A stretch of DNA of 64,000 nucleotides. It comes from Xestospongia bergquistia. Lineage: Eukaryota > Porifera > Demospongiae > Haplosclerida > Petrosiidae. The stretch covers positions 4,218,501-4,282,500 of the forward strand of contig OZ014412.1 of NCBI GenBank assembly GCA_963965975.1. Reading direction: 5' to 3'. The position numbers and the translations under genes were made by a program. Positions 47,374-61,480 of this stretch are shown here, in pieces. The notes beneath the pieces are model-generated. The model did no database searches, was not told the origin of the DNA, and was given only the letters and a program-made list of their open reading frames with translations. Each line of letters opens with the position of its first letter. Position 1 is the first letter of the stretch.

Positions 47374-49695
47374 ATGTCTCTAGAGCAAGGTATGTACTTT
47401 AATTTCATATATAGTATTTTCCCCTTAATTTTCAGAAACAGAAATCACTCCCGAAATAAAAGGGCTTGCAATAGTTGTTGATAATGTTGTAGAAACTAAT
47501 GCAGATAAGTTTAATGGTCCGCAGGTGGAACGTCGTGAGGAAGTGCAAGATCTCAACTTTTTTTTAAAGGATAAGTTAGGCTTTCTGGTTTTATGTTTCA
47601 ATGGTCTTTCTAGTAAAGCTCTTAAGGATCTGCTTAAAATAGTTCAGGACATTGCAACTGAGTTTCGAGCAAACTTTAATGCCTTTGCTCTGATTATTCT
47701 TAGTAAGGGAGGGGCACCAGAAATATATGGCAGTAATAATGAACCTATACCAATTGGAGATATACTAAGCTATTTTTCTGATGAAAACTGTCCTCAGTTT
47801 ATGAACAAACTAAAACTGTTTTTTTTTCAAACGATTTTAAATGAAGTTGGACCTGTTCCACAACGTCGTATATCTATTCCTTCCAATTCCGTAGTTCTCT
47901 CTGTATATCCTACAAATGAATCTCAAGTACCCGTTTTCGTTGATCGTGTGAAAGCTCGTTGCCGCACTACACCGATTGACGAAATAGTTGATACAATCAA
48001 AGAACAACTCAGAGACCATAATTGTCGTGTTGAGTGTAGAAAAAATTTCGATCGTCATTGCAATAGAATTTTAGCAACTAGACCTACTCACAACAAGTAA
48101 GTTATATGTATTAAATCTTTATATGTTCATCTGGTTTAACAGTCAATCTATTTCCATGGACTGTGTCTAGATAGCTGCAATACAACGAATTTTTTCACCT
48201 TAGGTAGCCAACAAATTAATAAACCCAAGGTTTCATAAAACAGCAGAAACTGTTCCCTCAACCCTTAAGTGTGGCCTGTCATTGTCATTAATGAAATAAA
48301 AAAATAGGAAAAGCAAAATATTAGCGGTATTGAACCAACTTCCTCTCTAATTATACACCAGTTTCTTAATTACACCACCCAGAATCACACATTTGAAGGT
48401 AGTTGGCAGAGAAATGCCACACTTTTATGTAAAATTAGTACAATTAGGTTCCAAGGTTTAGGGTCTAGTGTATAGTACTAATTTCACGTTAAAGTATGAC
48501 ATTCTCTGCTAGCTACCTAGACTCAGCATATTAGCATTTATGGCAATAAAAATGTGTGGGCATGTATTAATTTAAACCTTCCACCTGCTGGTTACTGAAT
48601 GCTCTATAGCCAGTGCCAGCTACCTAGACACAGTAATAATTTTCTATAATTTCATCAGGTCATACATTATTAAAAACTTAAAACTTGCAGTTAGGGTCTG
48701 TACACTTAAAGTAAAGTGGTAAAAATTATCACCCTCATTATGAATTTGCATTTAATTTGTATGTTCAGATCTCCTTAGACTACGTATAATTTTCATGTAG
48801 TTGTTTTACTAATAATCATGTCATCCTGTGTATACTGTTATTTTCACTAGTAAATAAATTTAACTCATTTGTTTTTAGTGATAACAATGAAGATTTGGAC
48901 CAACAGTATCAGTTATCTCTCGTTATTTGGTGTCCTATTCGTCGCCAAACAATTGAATTTCTCGATAATCAGAAAGATGAGATATTAAAAATTGTCAGAA
49001 ATGTTAGGATTGCTAAAATTGCTGGATCTGCAACAAGTCTAATTGTTGGAGGAGCTCTTACCATAACTGGTCTCATTCTTATACCATTTGCATTTGGTGC
49101 ATCTATTGGATTGATGCTAGCTGGAGCTGGGGTAGGAGCTCTAGGAACAGCTACTTCATTTGGTGCTGCTATTGTCTCTAAAGTAATGACTTCTACCAGG
49201 TTAAAAGAAGCGCATGATCATATCAAACTTGACCAACAACTGAGCTCAAATGTTAATGATATAGCCAATGAATATAATCGAGCTCTTCAATCTGCTCAAT
49301 CACAAGGAAAGGCTAAAATGAACATAGCTGACATAGCACATGGTGCATTGGGTATTGGAGCTCGTGTTAGCGTTGGTGCTGCTAAAGGTAGTGCAGCTGG
49401 TATTGAAATAGGACTTGCTTCAGTTGCTGCAATTGCTGAAGGAGTTGTTAGTGGAGCTTCACTAGTTGTTACTGTACCTCTTGATATCTACCAGATTGCT
49501 AGCAATAGCTATCATTTAGCAATAAGTGGTAAAAATGGTGAAAATGAGAAAGATTTGATCTATAAGTGGTATATGGACAAAATTAGAGAAATGGAAGAAG
49601 AGCTATATCAGATTCAACATACGGAACCAGAGGAAGATAATGATGAAAGTGATGATGAAACCAAGCATCTGATGGTTCAATCTACACCCACATAG
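47374..49695 (+). CDS. Pseudocaspase-ApoL fusion protein, copy 2
   Basis: Exons 47374-47389, 47436-48096 and 48879-49695 give 497 aa. The caspase-like half differs from copy 1 at a single residue (Asp143 to Val) and has the same dead site (K96, I139). The ApoL half has an in-frame 39-bp deletion near 49424 removing 13 residues of the second hydrophobic segment, plus about 16 amino-acid changes, several reversing charge ('REMEEELYQIQ' for 'RKMERELYRIQ'). Introns are nearly unchanged. AATAAA lies at 49819-49824. The protein is probably functional, since no frame break occurs, with an altered membrane-active part. Confidence 0.85.
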
Positions 49696-49870
49696 TGTAT
49701 GCACTAGATAATCATGTGTTGATTCATAGAAAATAGTACTTACTTTTTTGGCAATTGTACTAATGACTACATGCATAACCTAAACATTCCTTTAATTGTT
49801 TTGCTGTATAGTTATTAAAATAAAGCATTATCTTAGGTTTAGGTCATGCATTCCCCACGCAAGCCTGGTT

Positions 49871-50195
49871 CGCCTACTCGAATTTTAATACAATAGTACG
49901 GTTTCGCCTACGGATACCGTAATTCTAATTAAACAAACATTTGCGATTTACAAATTACAAGACAAGAGCTAGTTGGAAAATTCAATTTTATTGCTTGTTT
50001 GATGTCAACTTCAAAGTCAACAACCACAGTGTCAGGTTCGAATTGTAGTTGTAGATTTTGAGGCTTCTCTTAAATAATATTTGTTAATCAAATCTTTGAA
50101 TAATAATTACATTGAAAACTTCAAGGATTTCTATTAATTAGAATTACGGTATCCACAGGCAAAACCGTACAATTGTATTAAAATTCGAGTAGGCG
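49871..50195. mobile_element. TIR element (MITE-like), copy 2
   Basis: Same insertion as at 19456-19828, duplicated with the cassette. Here the two ~60-bp arms match nearly along their full length, so this 325-bp form is probably the original structure. Confidence 0.8.
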
Positions 50196-50509
50196 CCTGA
50201 GCAATAACACTAACAATATAAATATAAAATTTCTGTGTATAGCATAAGAATGCATACTATTGCTGAACTGGTTATAATAGACATCAACACTGAAGTCAAA
50301 AATTATCCCAATACATGAAAATAAAGACATTGCAACCAAATCTATTGGTACATCAACAGAAATTTACTAAATTTTAAAAAAATTCCAATTTATTGCTGCA
50401 GAACTCATTATCTAGGTTGAAACATTACAGATTATAATTAGTTTTGGTTGGAAAAACAATTATCAATCAGAAATAATCAAAGTGTGTTTGATTTTTACAA
50501 TATATGATT

Positions 50510-51100
50510 AGTACAATAAACTACACACCTTTATAGGTATAGGCCAACAAAAATAATATTAACATTTTTGGATTTTGCTAGGAAGAGACATCATACTTAC
50601 TCCTGCAATGGTCTTGACTGTATTCGTACATAAAAAATACAAGTGAATTTTTTTAATACAATCAACTATACACCTTTATAGGTCAACAAAATAAATATTT
50701 CAATATTCTTTCATTTTTTGTAGGGAGAAGACTCCACACCTACTTCTACAATGGTATCGACTGCTTTCAAACATACAAAATACAAGTGAATATGATTAAT
50801 AAAATCAACTATATACCTTAAAGCATATCCATAGGAGATTTCTCAACTGTATTCGTACATACAAAATAGGAGTAAATGTGATAACATGATCAAGCATACA
50901 CTTTAATAGGTCATCAAAAATAATTTGTTCAACATTTCCAGTTTTGCTGGGAGGAGACACCACACCTACTTTTCGTAATGGTCTTGACTGTACTTGTACA
51001 TACAAAATACATGTGAAAATAATAATACAATCAACTATACACATACCTTAATATTTTTCAATGATTTCAAGAAGACAACACACCCATAATGGTCTCAACT
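50510..51100. repeat. ~120-170 bp tandem repeat, expanded
   Basis: Holds the units seen at 20150-20575 plus an additional stretch (about 50680-50850) with its own ATCAACTATA and TCGACTGCTTTC variants. Fullest units carry GGAGGAGACACCACACCTAC. Confidence 0.65.
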
Positions 51101-53428
51101 GTCTTTACTATAGGAAAAAGAGAAGTAAAAAATGAATAATCATGTTCTTAGATCTTAACATATTTTTACAACATACTACTGTACTAAATTTAAAAGTAAT
51201 AACAATGTATTGTAATTAAGGTGACTAGGTTATTACAATTAAGTATGTATGCAACATTTTGATCTTAATAATAAGTTAAAGGAGAATAATTTTTAAAAAA
51301 CTTCAAAATGATTTAAGACAAAATCTCCTATGGATATGCCTGAAGATGTAACTTAAGGATCTTTCACTGTTAAGCTTAGCGGTGCGTTCATGCTTGCTAG
51401 TGGGTGTGGTGAGTGCGTATCATCTAGTCCCTAGTATAAACATCTTCCTCTGATGTTTTGAACAACAATTTGAGCTGGTCATGTAAGCACTACATTTTGG
51501 TTACTTAAAACTAGTGCATATAAATACTGAAATATCAAGTTCATCTTTGTCATAAACAATCAGTATTATTATCAGTACTGTGCACCTCCACAATAACATT
51601 GATCTTTCACTATATTCGATATTTGCTATTTAAGTTTCTAGCTGTCTACTGTGAGACATGTAGGCTTAGTCTAGCATAGCCTGACCACTCCCACCCTAAA
51701 AGGAGAAAGGTCTGGTCAAGGTAATAAACCGATTTTCCTGTGTCCAGATATGTACATCCCAATGAACTACTGCCATATCACTATGCTTATCATGCCTCCA
51801 TGCTTATTGCTAGGCAGTCCATATAATATAGCAAGGCCACAGTGAAACCTGTAGGATAATTACTGCTTTGGTATAAAATTAGTCAGCAATAGCTATACTT
51901 ACTCTACATTTTACATGTATTTCAAGTTCTTACAATACTCACAAAGCATCAATCAAACGTATCACAATTAAATAGGGGAGGTAATGAAACCATCATGTGG
52001 TAGTTGATCAATGATATCTGGACACGAGACAAGTTTATCTATTGATTTAGATCAAAACAGCTCCCTTGTAGGGTGGAAATAGACATCTGAGTTTCAGTTA
52101 GTCGCTCATTTTGTACTAGCCTCACATTCAAATGATCCAATTGAGTAGGTGTTGGGAATGTCTATGATGTGGTTTTCTTAGGAATGTGAGGCCCAGCAAT
52201 GTGATTTTCAACTGGGTAAATTGTTACATGGAATACTCACGAGTTATCATCTGGTCTAAAATAGACTCTACAAAGGAAGCGTTACTATAAGATAAGGAGG
52301 AGCATCAACTGTTGTATAAATAATTACTTAGATAACTGTCATAACACTATGCTAATAACTATACTCCTGTAAAGAGAACATTACCTTTTAAGTTGTCTGC
52401 AAACAATATGCTTCTTTATTTTCTTATAGCTGTGAGCTATTTCTCTACAATACATACATTGATACAAACTAATAATCTCTAGAGAGTGACATACAATATT
52501 GTTTACCTATTAATGTTATCTATTAATGTTACTATAGTAACAATAATGCTGACTGACATAATAGACTATAATGGATGTAATCCACCTGTAACATCACAAA
52601 TGTTCGTCAAATATGTTACATAATGATTACAATTAAAGATAAAGGAAATTGTCTTATGACTAATATAACTATCAAAACATATAACCATATATAGTCATAT
52701 ATATGTATGTGTGTGTACCTTATATAATAAAGGTGGATGCTATTGTCTTAGACTGATATAATTATCAAAACATATAACCACATATAGTCATGTAAATTTA
52801 TGTGGATGTGTGTAACTTAAATAATACAGGTGGACATATTACAACATTTATTTAGAACTCATGGTTCAACTTATGCTATTTTAAACTATATTTCAGTTTG
52901 TACAAGTCTTGTCTCTGAGGAGAAATTGGTATTTGCTGTCAAAGTTCATTTACACAAGACAAGATCAATCTATAAGATACAATGTATGTTAAACATGATC
53001 TCTGTTGTCTTATTTCAGTTGTATAACAGTGTTAGTTCTATTAATGTGTATAACAACTTACTGATATTTGAGTAGAGAACGGTCTCCTGTTATTAACCTC
53101 AGTCAAGTTGTCATTAGTAATAAACAGGTTAAATATTGAATTGTACACTAACATAAGACTAGTAGCAGAGAGGGTGTCCTCAATAACATACATTGGTATT
53201 AATATAACAGTATGTATATTAACAATCTATATAATATAGACATTGACATATAATATTATTAACTTATTATAAGGCCATTATTAGTAAACTCAGCCCATAA
53301 TACATCCCATCACAAAAGAGTTCAAGGTTCAAATAAACAACATTTAAAATATTCATATTAATAGTTAGTACTTAGTATAGTTAATTAATATTAATATTAA
53401 TAGTTAGTACTCAGTACATTATATTTTT
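51101..53428. other. Spacer after copy 2, with deletion junction
   Basis: Follows 20576-21897 closely, then at about 52447 jumps to sequence matching 23497, so about 1.6 kb including S0 is deleted. The relic signal-peptide ATG (52408) is cut by this junction. No exon supported. Confidence 0.6.
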
Positions 53429-53487
53429 GTCCTGTTTCGATCAAACATAAGAGAGAAGAACTGCCCTTCAATTTTCCCTCCCAATGA
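53429..53487 (-). pseudogene. Ghost duplicate of PhyH terminal exon (copy 2)
   Basis: Counterpart of 24331-24388, with broken frame, about 170 bp downstream of the true P4 stop. The DR1 pair of AGGTCA lies between them at 53590-53602. Confidence 0.55.
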
Positions 53488-53650
53488 AAAATATACATAC
53501 AATCACAGTGACACCAGGGACCAATCCAATAAAGGGCCATTGTTGTTTTTCTGATATAAATATAGTACCATATAACATACAAAATAATAAGGTCAAAGGT
53601 CAGTAATACAGTATTAAAAATATTCATAGTAATATGTTAATTAGTTATAT

Positions 53651-56600
53651 TTATTTATTATCAGTCCAGTTTGGATCAAATACAAGAGGGAAAAATTGTC
53701 CTTCCATTTTCTGACCCTACAAGGAATACATACACAATATTATATAATAAAACATATCACAGTGATATGAAAGACTGATCTTATAAAAGTCAGATAAGGT
53801 GACTAGATGTCTCTTTCCAATGTTTATTGAAATAGATAAGTCAGTAAATTTGATTACCAAAACACTAGTATTCAACTAATGACAGTCATTGTATTTACTT
53901 TATAATGACAAAACTGACCCACATCTTGTAAACTTACATGTAGTAGTCTCAAGGTACATATTCTTATTAAAATCAAATTTAATGACTATTTCAATAAACA
54001 CAGGGAGGGTTACCCAATCAATGTAGTAGTTTATATACACCAGTACCAACTATGATTTTGTCACCTGACTGAAGTGTTCTGGATCAGTCTCACTATTATA
54101 ATAAATAATGTTATACCTTTTTAATAATAGGTACTCCATTTAACAAACTCTCATTAGTATTAGAACAGACACCATCAGCAAAATAGTTAACAACACAAGC
54201 TCTTCTAGGTCTATCTGATCTGTAGTAGTTAATATATGTTATTATCATTTAGTAAATGTAGTACTTACTTGTTAGCATATGAACCATGTACCATAAGAGG
54301 ATGATGAAAACTAACATGTCCTCTCTTTAAACCAGATGGAACAGGTTTGAACTGAGATAACTCATCATCAGTTAATACCTATAGTATGGTCTATTAATAG
54401 CATTGTTTTCTATATATAGTATTACGTTTATATATAGTATTGCGTAATAGTAATATTTTCTATAAGTAGTATTATGATATTGTTCTATAAATAGTATTAT
54501 GTTAGTTATAAAATATAGACAATTATTAGTTGTAGTGTGTAGTATATTTAGTATATGTATTCAAATGTAGTTTAATTGTATTTGATATCTTCAATAGTCT
54601 ATATTTACTAATTATAAATTACAGTTTAATTATATAATCTGATATTAGTATTAATGTGTTATGTATTATAGATACCTTTTTAATGGACTCCATATCACCA
54701 AATGAGGCATCAGTTATGGGGAGGGGTTTATTATTTCTATGCCATCTAATAATAAGATATTATAATAATAGGATTTACTAATAATATACTGACCTGTGTG
54801 ATCCAGGTATAAAATGTAAACCACCAGTATCAGGAGTCTGATCATCCAATGCAATATGTACCTATAGTAACAGCAATTAATAACATGTATCTATGGTAAC
54901 AGCAATAATAATAACATGTATCTATGGTAACAGCAATAATAATAGCATTATCTATGGTAACAGCATTAATATATGGGCAGTAGTATATATAAGGTCTACT
55001 ATTAATTAGTGAGTCTGAACTTAGCAAGTACCTCAGCCTCTAATCTTACAGCTATTATTCTGACATTCTATATATAGTCAATGTTCTATATTATAGTCAA
55101 TGTTCTATATATAGTTAATGTTCTATATATAGTTAATGTTCTATATATAGTCAATGTTCTATATTATAGTCAATGTTCTATATATAATTAATGTTCTATA
55201 TATAGCTAATGTTCTATATATATAGCCAATATTTCATTAAGTCTACTATTAATCACTTATGTGTATTGAATTCAGTCATTTGAACAACTATAATAACAAA
55301 TACTATAAAATTAATATTTATTAAACATTTAAATAACAGTCAATTAATAGTACATATTGATAACTTAATTAACTTACTGTAATATGTTTCATTGGTGTAG
55401 TACGTGTCCAATAACTATAGTCTTGATGCCTAGAGAGGTAAGGAGGAGAATGAGAGAAAGAAAGGATCTAACTCTTGTGTCATTGTACTTAATTACTAAC
55501 CAGGCAACAACTCCACCATGTCTAGGGGGTTTTGAGAACAGCTGGTCATGCCAAAATCGAATGGCAACTTGTTCTTTACTTGGATCAATTAACTGAGATG
55601 CTGGGACCTGTACTTACAAAGAAATGACAAGATATATTTAATGATAGATTGACTTACAGCAATGTCTGGTTTAAAACAAATATCATGAAATGCTTTAGTA
55701 ATTCTCCATTGACCAAGTGCATGTAGGAGAACATTGTCTGGTTGTCCACTTTGATTACGATGGAACTCATAAAAGAGACCATGTCCAGGATGTAGTTTAT
55801 CCTCATTCTAAATGAATAGAAATTAATTATATAATAACTGAACATCATTAGTGATATAGAATCTGTGTGAAAACTATAATATACTACTTCAATGATTTAG
55901 GATTTTAAAATCTCAAATAACTTTTAATTACATTGTTTTCTGTTATAATCTTATATTTTTAGAGTTGAAGTTAATTTTCTCTCTTTCTCTCTCTCTTTTA
56001 CTTTCTCTCTCTCTCATATAGAGAGTGAGAGATGAGTCATTAACAAGGTGCATATATTTATATCATTTGATACAAGAGAGACTGATTAAATTGATCACAT
56101 GATTTAAATTAATACAGCTGTTAATTATGATCATTATATAAATATATAGGAGATAATATAAATGTCAATTGAAGTATTGAATTCTCTATTAGTAATAGAA
56201 TATTAATTAATTATATTATCACAATATCAACATTGACCCACTTACTAAAAAGAGCTGATAATCTTTCAATAGAAGATCACATTCCTCATCAGATAGTATA
56301 TGAATACCAGACAAGTACCCATCCCTCCAGTACTGATCAACTTGTTCTTGTGTCAGTTGAAATTTTGACCACTCTGAGGGGTCCTATAATCATATAAAAT
56401 AAGGAGAGATATCTAATGTTCTCTACTTACTTGTATTATATCACAGAGATAACCTAATGGATGATGTTCTAGTGATAGATCATGGAAGTCATCAGGTACA
56501 GCAATAGACACATGTCCTTTCTTGTGCTCCTCATTAATATACATTAACTTATCCTCTTCATTGTCTTCTGTTAGCTTCTAGAGTGAAAGAGGAGATATAT

Positions 56601-56665
56601 GGATTGCCATTTACCATTGATATGATTGTACAAACCTGTTTCTTTGTTGCTGGGCTCTCAGTCAT
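53651..56665 (-). CDS. PhyH-like Fe(II)/2-oxoglutarate dioxygenase P4 (intact copy)
   Basis: Eleven exons with good splice sites: 56636-56665, 56431-56577, 56246-56383, 55658-55807, 55501-55607, 55378-55429, 54794-54861, 54676-54745, 54269-54378, 54117-54219, 53651-53716; 346 aa. It belongs to the phytanoyl-CoA dioxygenase (PhyH) family: '[12 protein letters not shown]' at the start, iron ligands H192 and D194 in 'WHQDYSYW', '[20 protein letters not shown]' (about 212-231), distal iron ligand H285 in 'HHPLMVHGS', and Arg296/297 in 'RPRRA' to bind 2-oxoglutarate. Length fits the family. There is no clear PTS1 at the C-terminus ('WTDNK') and no signal peptide, so it is probably cytosolic. The substrate is unknown and need not be a phytanoyl-CoA. 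It is divergently paired with receptor G3. Confidence 0.85.
55070..55225. repeat. 17-18 bp minisatellite in P4 intron 6
   Basis: About nine ATGTTCTATATATAG(T/C)NA units, between the lengths of the P1 and P2 arrays. A second short repeat, AACATGTATCTATGGTAACAG, lies next to exon 7 in every PhyH copy. Confidence 0.8.
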
Positions 56666-57577
56666 CTCCAGTCTTCAGCCACACCCTTCTTTCCGAAAGG
56701 CGTGACGGTTAATAATTAGTAATGCATTATTAATATTGTATTGTAGCTCTAGTACTATAGAATGATTATACTACACACTAGGGCATATAATATATAACAA
56801 TACAGAGAGATAACAATAATATTATTGTTAATAGAGACACTATGTGGCAAGTCCAAATAAAGTGACTCTACTATTATTAAAATAAATATATATATATACA
56901 ATGAATTATGTATCACTTGTGAGTCCATGGTTTGGTTATAGTGGGATATATCAAAATGTGTTTTTTTAAAATTGTCACTTGTAATTAAAAGCTCAGATTA
57001 CTCACTGATTATTGATAGTGTCTTAAATTGCAGAGTCTAAGTAAATTATATCATTGCAACATTTGCACGAAAACAATGGCTGTTCATACAGTACAGAAAG
57101 TGCATACTTCAATAAGAAATTAATACTATACTCTAGACCCTAAATCCTAAACATTAGAACCCAACTGTATTAATTTGTGTTTAAATTTTCATTTTCAGTG
57201 CCATACTAATACCCACTATATTATATATGAATAAACTATCATATCAGCTGTAGTGATAATTCTATTTAATAACATCATATTTAATTGTTTGCAATGACAA
57301 AGCGTTAAAGGTGTTGTTATGTATATCACAACATCTATATAGTATAATATTTATATATAATGTGTGATATTTACTTGTTCAAATGGAAAAGTACAAAGTT
57401 GTGTTTAACATGTGTTAAAATGGTACACACTTTGGTAATGTTTGGGATGTTAATAACTGATAATATGAAATGGAAAGTCCAAGGATGTTGAAGAAATTAT
57501 TTTAATTGTATTAGTGACCACACCCATAACGCACGCTCTATATAAATAGCTGACTGATTTTTGAACCACAGTTCAAG
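56666..57577. promoter_or_regulatory. Head-to-head intergenic region P4/G3 with TATA box
   Basis: About 0.9 kb between divergent start codons, shorter than at P1/G1 because about 480 bp upstream of G1 are missing. TATATAAATAG at 57539-57549 lies about 30 nt before the G3 ATG, and a CCACACCC box lies at about 57519. Confidence 0.6.
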
Positions 57578-60031
57578 ATGAGAAAGTAAGAGATTGATAT
57601 TTACATATTTTAACTATGATGTTAATTTAAAGTACTATTACTGTCACAACATTATTCTTTCTTCATGTTGGTAAGTGTATATTATATAACTGATTTTATT
57701 GATTCAGATCCTGTTTGTGAGGATTTGGCTCACTAGACTAGATAACTCTTATTTCGGTGTTCTTGTAGTAACTACAGCTGGTATCTTCACTATTGTACCA
57801 GAGACACAATATGTCTACCTCAATTGTAGTGTGACATTTGAGTGTGCTACCAACTTAACTGGATATACTCTAACATTTTCTTATGGTGTAGCAGTAGATG
57901 AAACATTTAACCCAATTGATCTACCTGATGGTGGTAAAAAAGTCACAACAACCTTCATTGTAACTCATTCACTCAATGGTACTAGTGTTAGATGTCACGC
58001 TGATGATGATGATAATTCATTTATATCTACTTCAAAAGTATATGCTTATGCTCAAGGTCTGTATATTGATATCTTAATACATAAGGATGCATATTGATAT
58101 CTTAATACAAACCAGGTCCTCCTGAAGCTGTCTACGATCTCCAAGGATATCAGTTAGATTATTGTTGTATTGTCTTCTTCTGGTCTCCTCCATTCACATT
58201 AGGACAGTTAAGTGTGTGGTATCAAGTGACATTAAGTGTAGGAGAAGAAGTGATGTCACCAGAAGTAATCTATACTTCTAACTACACTTACTGTCCTATT
58301 GACCTAACTAATAGAGAATATAGACTTAATATTATTACAATCAATGGGGCAGGGACTGGAATATGGAACAGTAATACTACATTATATAAAACAGGTAATA
58401 TATATGAGATAGTTCAGTTAATAACAATAGATTTATTTATAAATCCTAAACTGTTGTGTAGTAGTATTATCGTTTCAATCTGTTGTAATGCATTATAATA
58501 ACTAACATTACATTCAGATTCAATGACTTCATCCTTTATACTCTGACCTCTACTTAATAGTGTTAAAAGCAAGATGACATATAAGTACACTATTTTCTAT
58601 TCACAGTTTACACACTAAATGTTAATTACTATAATGACATGGTTTATCAGCAAAATAACAAGTGGACCTATTACTTTAAATTACCAGTAAGTGCCAACAT
58701 GATCTGTTGATATGTCACATGATTTACTCTTTTACAGTCCACTCAACTCTGTACTCAACCTATTATGAATACAATAGTGATGAGTTGTAATTTAAAGAAC
58801 TCTTCTAATTGTTATAACAGTACTAATGTTACTATTATCACTGACTCTAATGGATATAAGACTATAATATCAGTAATTGATCTTCCTCCTAGAGAGAAGT
58901 TTAATACATTTATATACTTACAATATAAGAGTAGACGGATATTTCAAACTACTCCAGTAGTTACCAGTAAGTATATTGTATGTGTTTGTATATATTATTA
59001 ATAGTTTGTTTAAAGGTACTCATGATCTACAAGGTATCACTGTTTGGAATACTTCAGATAATGTCCTGTGTCTTCAATTTAAACTTGTTCGTGACAGACA
59101 AATAACTGAACTACATCTAGATATGAGAAATGAAGATAAACATTATAATCTGATTGTCACTAACATGACACATTCCCACTTTGATCAATGTTTCAGTGAT
59201 ATACCTCCTGGTAATAATTGGACATTATATGTATGTGATGCAGTCCTACCTAATGTCAGTGATACATGTTCTAATCCAGCTGTTATATTAACTGATATTA
59301 CTATCACTGGCAGAGTGTCTATAGAACCTTCTAGAACATCTACTGTGATATCTACTAGTATCAGTGATAGTATTAGTGAAGTACCTACTATAACAGGTAA
59401 TGATCTCCATTATATAATGTACCATAGTTAATATATCTTATCTTGTGTACATCTCTGGGAGGAGGCGTGAGCTCTGTATGTGTATATAACTATATCCTTG
59501 TTTAAATTTATCAAACAATTAATATATTTATCTCTAGTTATATCTATTACTACCATATCTACTGATATATTACAATATTATAATAATGAGTTTACCATTA
59601 GTGGTAAGTGATATATATCTTATGTGATATTATCTGTTATCATTATCATCTATAACATGTAGTGACTTTATTTACTATATTAGCTGTTGTCATGGTAATA
59701 TCATTATTAGTTAATATTATTACAGTTGTCATATGTTATAGAAGATATATCAACAGTGAGTTAAAATTAATAGTAATATAATATTTATGATAATATTGTA
59801 AATAACATACTTTAATATGAAATGAATACATGTAGGGTCCAATATTTATTGGTTAGGGTTCTGGGTTTAATATTAATTTCACATTGAAAAACATAAAATA
59901 TCATTCTAAGATCTTAAACTAATAAAATATTTCATTAATATATTATTATAGGAACTAAACAGAGAGAAGTTATCACTGACATGATGACAATGAAGGAGTG
60001 TGATGCATATGGTGTTATTATAAGACAATAA
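57578..60031 (+). CDS. Ig/FN3 type I transmembrane receptor G3
   Basis: Exons 57578-57585, 57633-57670, 57769-58056, 58116-58394, 58607-58686, 58738-58966, 59016-59396, 59538-59603, 59663-59755, 59952-60031; 513 aa. It has the same order as G1: signal peptide, Ig, FN3, two further ectodomains, stalk, TM, short tail ending 'YGVIIRQ'. The Ig domain has an extra Cys ('YLNCSVTFEC') and its own middle ('YGVAVDETFNPI'). The fourth ectodomain has a 39-bp in-frame deletion and neighbouring changes ('MTHSHFDQCFSD'). FN3 and domain 3 are nearly unchanged from G1. Poly(A) signal AATAAA at 60096-60101. It is probably functional. Confidence 0.75.
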
Positions 60032-61170
60032 CTAAGTAACTAACTAATTACAGTGTACTCTCTTTCGTCCTGTGTGTATAAGTTTTTAATATGCTAATAA
60101 AATGTTGTTCAATTTTACAATTTCTTAATGGACAAGTTTAACTAATATATTTTCACATATGAACAAATGTTTTGAGTGTAAAAAATTCATTTTAAGCTCA
60201 CATACTTAAATTAATCTATTATGATATTAAGACATTAGATCCATACTGAGTTTATCATTACATCATTATTACATCACTGCAAATACACTGACACTATAAT
60301 ATAGATTACATAGCTTGCATAGTTTATATAATTCGAATTAATCTGTTATGTCTGTTTTACAAAGACGCCATCATGAAGTTTTGTGTTAGCATTTCAAGTT
60401 ATCTAGCACTACATAATTAGGCTATATGTAACTCCTCATCATGCATGTTAATAGCTAATAGCTGTTAGATACACTGATATTGTTACATTAATGCTATGTG
60501 CTGATCAGTAAAACTCCTCAAGATACTGTGTAGTACTTAGTTATGTCTTAGTTGATATTACAGTTACTAAATAGTCAATGCTAATACTAGACTATTCTAA
60601 TATAGGTACTACCAATTGATTGTATGCAGTCAATACCATATCTGTACAATTAAGCCAATATAATCAACTGTTATTAGTGAAAGGACTTACTTAGTATACA
60701 AGAGAAAATATGTCTGTAGGAGTTGTTTAGTCATAAAGTAATGTTACTACCTACAACAGTATGTAGTGTGATCAGAGGTGATATAACAACTCTATTGTAA
60801 TCACATTACCACAATAAATTTGACTGAATAAATTGTTCATTATTTTCAAAGGGCTTGAGACAAGATGTACAATACTTGTAATGAACTATTGTGTTATAGG
60901 TCCCACAACAACTGGATCAGAAGATGATACTGTCTCTGTTATACCTTAATTATAATATATTACGTGTGTTAAAGTTATTATTGTTACCAAGTCAACTTCT
61001 AACATGTGAAGAGTTAAATAATAACAATATTCTCTTTATTCTTTGTGATGTTATAAATAGAAGTGGTATTTAATGTTGTTCAAAATGTTAATACTGTCAT
61101 ACTCAATGTTAAATTTATAAATAACTAAGCACTGCATTAATTAAATATTTATAAGATTACTTAATTTTTA
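60032..61170. other. 3' flank of G3
   Basis: TAAC repeat, poly(A) signal, then sequence near-identical to 31443-32579. Only the short exon at 60900-60949 looks coding. Confidence 0.5.
60900..60949 (+). other. Possible alternative terminal exon of G3
   Basis: Same as 32311-32360: AG acceptor, phase-1 start, 'SEDDTVSVIP' and stop, 50 nt with no indel between copies. Confidence 0.35.
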
Positions 61171-61480
61171 ATGAACAGTAAAATTTTAAATAAACCACCA
61201 TATCAGAAAGAACTTAAAGATTTGGTTACATTGAGAGTAGCACATAAATGTTTTCTTATTGGTATTGGACTTGGTATGAGTGAAGAACAACTTGAAGAAA
61301 TGTGAGAAAATTCCAATAATATTCCTGATCGTTGCCTTGGTAACATGTTCTATGAAGAACCCTCACAAAGACAAACCATTTACTTGGGGCACTCTCCTTC
61401 AAGTACTGAGATCTGTTAGAGTTGGAGAGAAATCTCTTGCAAATGAACTGCAGGAACAACTTGATCAATGTGACAAATAA
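61171..61480 (+). pseudogene. Broken Death-domain exon DD3
   Basis: Second copy of the Death-domain relic, with the same TGA (61303-61305) and the same frameshift before 'NPHKDKPFTW'. Only a few substitutions separate the copies, for example Trp-Asp to Trp-Gly after 'KPFT'. Confidence 0.65.
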
